Positions 59,120-64,000 of a DNA stretch of 64,000 nucleotides are shown piece by piece. The stretch is from Saksenaea vasiformis B4078 (taxonomy: Eukaryota; Mucoromycota; Mucoromycetes; Mucorales; Saksenaeaceae), in assembly GCA_000697055.1 (NCBI GenBank), contig JNDT01001594.1:27543-91542 (forward strand), in the 5' to 3' direction. Below the pieces are notes generated by a model. It was not told the origin of the DNA, did no database searches, and was given only the letters and a program-made list of their open reading frames with translations. A program made the position numbers and the translations under genes. Positions within the stretch are counted from its first letter, which is position 1, and each line of letters begins with the position of its first letter.

Positions 59120-60681
59120 ATGACCTCAAGAAAGTACGATTTGGGTAAACAGCCATGAACGATTGAAACTATGTACATTGAACTGTGCTTTTTGCTCAGT
59201 GGTCTTTGGCGCGTCTGGTTTTACCGGTGCGTTGACCTGCGAATATCTAGTGGAAATAGCAGACAAGGTACCTTTTAATTCAGTCTGCCATGCCATGACC
59301 CTTCACATTTAACAATAGTCCTTGAAATGGGCACTTGCTGGTCGCAGCCTTAGCAAACTGGAAAAAGTGAAGGAATCCTTGGTGCAAAAGGATTCGTCTG
59401 TTGGGGTACCTCTAATAGAAGAGAAATTAGTATGATGCTAACGTACTTCTTTATAGTCACTTGATATCCTTATTGCTGACTCAAATAATCCTGAATCCCT
59501 CGATGCTGTTGTTAGCAGTACCCACGTGGTTCTTAGCACGGTGGGTCCGTTTTTAAAATACGGCACACCTTTGGTGGAAGCTTGCTTACGTCAAAAAACG
59601 CATTACGTGGATATTACGGGCGAATATGCTTGGATGAAACAAATAATCGATCAATACCACGAGCAGGCGAAACAAAATCAGGTGTTAATCGTTCCTGGGT
59701 GCGGTTTTGATTCCGTGCCGAGCGATCTCGGTACATTCATGTAAGAGTTCAATAGAAAAAAGTAGAACAAACAAGGATTAAATGTAAGCCAAGGGTTGTT
59801 GATTACGTGAGATCCAAGCATAAATTAAGCGTGGCGGATGTAAAACTATCGCTTGTTGACGTTCAAGGAGGAATATCAGGTGGTACGGCACATTCAGCTC
59901 TGAATGCTCTGGCTGGTCGAAGTCTGCGCCCAAAGCAGTCCATGGATCCTTATCTGCTTGCCCCACGACGCGGTATTGACAAACCAAGTTTACCTCTGAT
60001 GCACAGAGACCGTGATTTTAATAATCGCAGATGGCAAGCATTTTTCATTATGGCTATATGTAATGAAAAGGTCGTTCAGCGTAGTTGGGCTCTCGCGACA
60101 GAGAGAGGGCAAGGATATGGCTCGCTCTTTCGATATAAGTAAGTCAAAATCCTTCAGAAACAACGATGTATTTATCTTTGTTTTAGGGAGTCCATGACAA
60201 TGCCATTCATTCCAGCTTTCCTACTTACTGCTGCGCTACTAACTGTAGTGCCCTTGGCGTCTTTGCTTCTCAGAATCCCATTATTCTACCGATTTGCTGA
60301 GAAACTTATTCCCGCATCTGGATCTGGCCCTACAGCCGAACAAAGAGCCAAGGGAAGATTTGAGATGCGTATTGTAGCCAATGCAGAGACTGAACCCTAT
60401 GATGAACCGGTGCGGGTGCGTGGTATCGTCAGAGGTAAAAAGGAACCAGCAACCATTTCTGGCGCGTTGTTAAGCTAGTCACTTTAGGATTCCGAGATCC
60501 TGGTTATGGAGACACTTGTAGGATGGTTGCAGAATCCGCTTTGAGCATCATCAAGAGCTTCGAGGAGATACCTGGGAAAGAAGGCGGTGTTCTCACCCCT
60601 TCAACTGCCTTTGGCCATGTACTTTTGCAAAGATTGAGAAGAAACAACGGCATGATCTTTGAAGTGGAGGACTTGGAATAA
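59120..60681 (+). CDS. Saccharopine dehydrogenase-like oxidoreductase (trans-acting enoyl reductase type)
   Basis: NAD(P)-binding oxidoreductase of the saccharopine-dehydrogenase-like family; substrate unknown, possibly lipid-linked. Exons 59120-59144, 59200-59267, 59319-59405, 59457-59740, 59794-60138, 60187-60434, 60488-60681; 416 residues. N-terminal Rossmann motif LVVFGASGFTG (GxxGxxG-like). Then WALAGRSLSKLEKV, VVLSTVGPFLKYG, LVEACLRQKTHYVDITGEY and IVPGCGFDSVPSDLG, all typical of the family. A hydrophobic segment (FLLTAALLTVVPLASLLLRI) lies in the C-terminal third, as in membrane- or lipid-droplet-associated relatives. C-terminus GFRDPGYGDTCRMVAESAL and GGVLTPSTAFG is also typical. The third intron donor could alternatively lie at 59429; 59406 leaves an intron of normal size. 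Confidence 0.9.
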
Positions 60682-62066
60682 AAAGAAATTCTGTGTTGAA
60701 TGACGAGAGCTGTCTTTTCGTCAGGATATAATAACGACGGTCGTGCGATTGAGACGCAACAGTAGAGAAGATTTAAACATTTTTTACCATCCACTAACTG
60801 AACCAATCCTATTTTCTCGTCCTGTCCCTGAAATGTTATATACGGACCTGATTCTGCAGTTCTTCTCGATGGATATATTCGTTGGAAGTGTATATCAACC
60901 GTTCCTGTTCTTGCATTAGTTATGGTAATTGACAGGTTCGAAAGCGCAATTATTGAATTTTTTACAACAAATAATAGTTGCAGATCCGTAGAATTCAGGA
61001 TAAGTTTGCATGCAGCAACAAGGATGATCAAGAACTAGTTGATGTATCAAGTAAATGTTTGCAAAGTATTTTCTCATGTAGCCTGTTGTATGACAATACT
61101 TTCAAATTTTGAATGAACATGATAGCATAAGTTGAGCTGCTTTTCTACATTAACACCTGTAAAAATGAGAAGGTGAGATATGCAGGTCTACTGTTTGCTA
61201 TGACTCTCTTTTCTTTCTGATAACTCTCTCGACAATAGTATCTATTTGATTATAGAGACATTACTAATCTAAAACTATACAAGCTTGGGTTGTCACGTAG
61301 ATTCCCTTATCTTTATATTTATTTCAAAGCAGACAGCCATCTCGAGAATGGTTAGCGTCGCCAATTTACGTGTAATGTATACACTCTATTTGTCTCTCAT
61401 CAACCGCAAATCTGCTATTAGATTAGTATTTGATTAGTGAGAAATGGTAACATCACATTTTAACACCGTTTCAGAGCGTTCTGGAACAGTTGCTGTCGCA
61501 ATTTTGGAGGCACCAATAATTAATTGTGTCTTGATGTATACATTTTAGATAAAAGACACTGCATGAAGGCAGTTGATCTAGATTGGCCTTCTCTTTATAT
61601 AATTACTGAAGTCATGAGGATACGAGTATGTAGATCCGTTGTAATACATTGAATGCACAGAATAAAGAAGAAATAAGGAATCACGACAACATAAGCCGCA
61701 TTTGCAATAGAGCGGGCAAAAATTTCAAACGAAAAAAAAATTGATTAACGAAATGTCACGTACTCCCTGTGATGGTCGAAGTTCCTCTTTCTTGCGATAG
61801 TAACGATGGATATTTCCCTGTGAACAGTTGCTTGATAACAGATAATGGCTGAATTGCGTCTATGCCAATGTGATGGAAGTAACAAATAAAGAGAAGAAAG
61901 TAAGGGCAGCATACATTGGTATCTAGGTTGTTATCTACTGAGGGAAAGGCAGCGAGAGATTTGTTGGTTTATAAGAAAGAATATTCAGTTGATTTAAAAA
62001 GATATTTGAGGAATTACAACCTGGTCGTTATGTAACGCGCACCAACGACCTCACGCCCGATCGATA
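60682..62066. other. AT-rich spacer
   Basis: 1.4 kb of AT-rich sequence with no recognisable gene. Minus-strand open frame 60504-61031 overlaps the last exon of the oxidoreductase and has no domain. Confidence 0.4.
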
Positions 62067-62104
62067 CGTGAAAGTACATTCTTTCACGGTCGCAATTATA
62101 TAAG
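62067..62104 (+). promoter_or_regulatory. Inverted repeat and TATA box upstream of the secreted-protein gene
   Basis: Perfect 8-base inverted repeat CGTGAAAG (62067-62074) and CTTTCACG (62081-62088) with a 6-base spacer, directly followed by TATATAAG (62097-62104). The ATG is at 62192. The palindrome could bind a dimeric regulator; this is inference. Confidence 0.55.
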
Positions 62105-62191
62105 TAGACGTTTTTTTGCGGTTATGCAGCGGTCAACTGTTGGAACTTTGCAAAGAGCCCGTAAAGACCTCTGCCCTAAAAGACGAGGATC

Positions 62192-63292
62192 ATGAAGATT
62201 TCCGTCCTTACAACCAGTTTCTTCCTTCTCCCTCTGGCATTAGCCGCTCCCGCTTCTGAATCTGCAGACGTAGATGTCGTACATGGGCCATCTGTGTCTG
62301 CAGCAATAGTGCCTACGGTATTTGTTCTTTATCTCGTTTTTCCATAACGCTAAACGGAAACAATTTAGTATGTCCCCACACCTGCAGACGCGCTCTCTGG
62401 TGAGGATATTGCGCGAAAGTTACGTGCCCACGTCAGACCGCTTGAGGAAGACGAACCGCAAGATACTGACGAAACAGAATTGTTGACAACTGAAAATGAG
62501 ATGTACCAAGCTGCACAGGCAGCAGCTCCTGGTAATCTCCGTACTGTCTTTGATGCGTTCTTCGAAGCTTTGCGCTCCCTGTTTTCCGATGTTAGTCCGT
62601 TGATTCTACAGATAAACGGCGCTCTGAACATATTTGTGGACTCGCAACCGTTTGCCTCCATCTTCGGTCCACTAGGTTCAGCCTTTGATATGCTGCTTCG
62701 AAGCATTGTAACAATTTTTGAGAATCTACTTGTCGCCGCCGATACCACGTTTAACGACATCGCGCTTTCAATCATTAATGTTGCCCAAGGAATCGTAGAC
62801 GCTATCTTGAATCCCATATTCCCCGCACCAGCCGGTGGAGGAGGAGGTGGAGGAGGTGGCACTACCGGAGGAGGTGGTACTGGAGGCGGCGCTCGGTTCA
62901 GCGGCGTCCGTCGTCAACGAGAACTTGTCCGTGCGGCTTTTCTTAGCGCCAAACCTTACGTTAAACCCGTGGCAAAGGTGGCAATGAAGGTCGCCCAAAA
63001 GGTTGCAACCAAGATTCGAAAGATGGCAACTCCGGAACGCCTAATGAAGCTGAGCACTGCCAGCGCCAAAGCTAAGCATATGATGTCGTCTATCCTTTCT
63101 CAAGCCAACGATGCCGCATACAGCCTCCAACCAATCCTGGAATCTATTTTATCAACTGGTCAAAGAATCTTTTCCAATTTATTGGTCCAAGATCCTCAGC
63201 TCTTTGACCTCGTTCTCCATCCCAGCGTCGCAGGATTCCAAAAGGCTGTTGAGGCACTTTTCCATGTGCTCACTCAGCGTGTCGCAATGTGA
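62192..63292 (+). CDS. Secreted protein with Gly-rich linker and cationic helix, unknown function
   Basis: Exons 62192-62317 and 62369-63292; 349 residues. Signal peptide MKISVLTTSFFLLPLALA with a likely cleavage before APA. An acidic pro-like segment follows (EEDEPQDTDETE). The middle (residues about 95-195) has alternating hydrophobic helices (IFGPLGSAFDMLLRSIVTIF). A Gly/Thr-only linker covers about residues 198-216. Next comes a basic site VRRQRE (about 222-227), then a lysine-rich amphipathic stretch (KPVAKVAMKVAQKVATKIRK, about 240-262), then a C-terminal helical region. I do not recognise the family. Possible roles include a cell-surface or membrane-active secreted protein; no toxin family signature was seen. 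Confidence 0.82.
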
Positions 63293-64000
63293 TAATTTAA
63301 GTTTAGAATGGTAGTAAATAAGGTTGACGTTGAATAAAATTTTTGCATCAACTCGATGTCCTTTTACGTTCAAGCCGAAGTGTATTTTGCGCTGGAAAGT
63401 GATGCGTCTTGGCGCTGAGAAGCGGTACGCTAATACAAAGAATAGATCGCTCCTAGGTAACCCCAATGTTGCGTTAAAGTGCTTCAGTGATGGTTTTTCC
63501 GTATCCTTTCCGAAGCAGCAAAAATGTCAAGATAAGAAAAATGTCCCATTGAAACAAGAAATCATTTTTTCATTGAGACGCTTTAGTGGTAGATTTCCCA
63601 GTATCCCATCGGAAAGCAGTAAAAATGTTTAACAATAAGCACAGATTCCACCCAAGATAATCCATACTTAAAGGAACGCACGAATTTCCTTTTTTTTTCT
63701 TTGGCTCTGTTCTTTTTAACATCCCCGGTAAGGATGTCAATTTATATACGTACACAATTATTCATGTTTTTTTTGTCTATCGTTTAGCCTGCATGACCTC
63801 TGTCCCGAACAGTCCTGGCTATAGTGTGGCCTCTTGTTCACCAACAGGTAAGCAAGCGTCATCGCACACTGCCTTATCCAACTTCCACAACAGAACCTCG
63901 CCAGACGTTGCATCGCTCCAAGTCCTCTGCATGGCGTAACCTTTCACCACTGGCCGTCGTCGCCAGGGAACCCCCCCCACGCCGGTCCCACCAATCAAGG
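63293..64000 (+). repeat. Dispersed repeat family R1, copy 6 (runs off the window), with 3' flank of the secreted-protein gene
   Basis: From about 63400: two degenerate tandem units (GTTAAAGTGCTTCAGTGATG, then CCGTATC..., AAAAATGT) as in copy 2, then CCATACTTAAAGGAACGCAC, CTTTGGCTCTGTTC, CATCCCCGGTAAGGATGTCA, GCATGACCTCTGTCCCGAAC and AACAGGTAAGCAAGCG. The 3' part lies outside the window. It begins about 100 bases after the stop codon of the preceding gene. Confidence 0.85.

Noticed and set aside
62365..62862. Proline-run minus-strand open frame
   Set aside because: The proline run is the antisense of the glycine linker; the plus-strand gene has a signal peptide and a proper intron.

Overview
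The window looks like nuclear DNA from an early-diverging fungus, most likely Mucoromycota. That is inference, not a database result. The reasons are compact genes, many introns of about 45-100 nt with GTAAGT-like donors, CTAAC-like branch points and TAG/CAG acceptors, fungal orthologues (Swd1, Arb1, Hog1, Gyp7, Dpp1-like), and a Fanzor/TnpB-type element. All exon joins given here come from conserved motifs and splice signals, without transcript support.

Layout. 0-11.3 kb: a partial Swd1/RBBP5 gene and the ABCF ATPase Arb1 (both minus), two tandem cytochrome P450 genes (plus), and a decayed Fanzor gene (minus). 11.3-20 kb: repeat-rich DNA (a dispersed family called R1 here, tandem repeats, a 141-bp foldback, a second family R2) around a Hog1-type MAP kinase gene that carries an apparent 1-nt frameshift. 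20-28 kb: three intact-looking housekeeping genes on the plus strand: a Gyp7-like RabGAP, a J-domain protein fused to a TMEM185-like membrane region, and a PAP2 lipid phosphatase. 29.6-34.9 kb: a 3.55-kb tandem duplication holding two peroxiredoxin-fold proteins; neither keeps the canonical peroxidatic motif. 35-58.7 kb: a tandem array of secreted subtilisin-like (S8) proteins, three full-length (A, B, C) and one wrecked (D). The array units also share promoter and far-upstream blocks. 59-63.3 kb: a saccharopine-dehydrogenase-like oxidoreductase and a small secreted protein. Another R1 copy runs off the right edge.

The most interesting part is the subtilase array. The catalytic serine is alanine in every copy. 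Gene A has also lost the catalytic aspartate but keeps histidine and the oxyanion asparagine. Genes B and C keep the aspartate but have lost the histidine and the asparagine. Frames, splice sites, signal peptides and the PA/Fn3-like C-terminal regions stay intact, so this looks like a retained family of secreted pseudoproteases. The neighbouring peroxiredoxin-like pair shows the same theme of duplication with loss of the active-site residue.

I saw no tRNA, rRNA or CRISPR array. Intergenic AT-rich stretches are described where they exceed about 300 bases.
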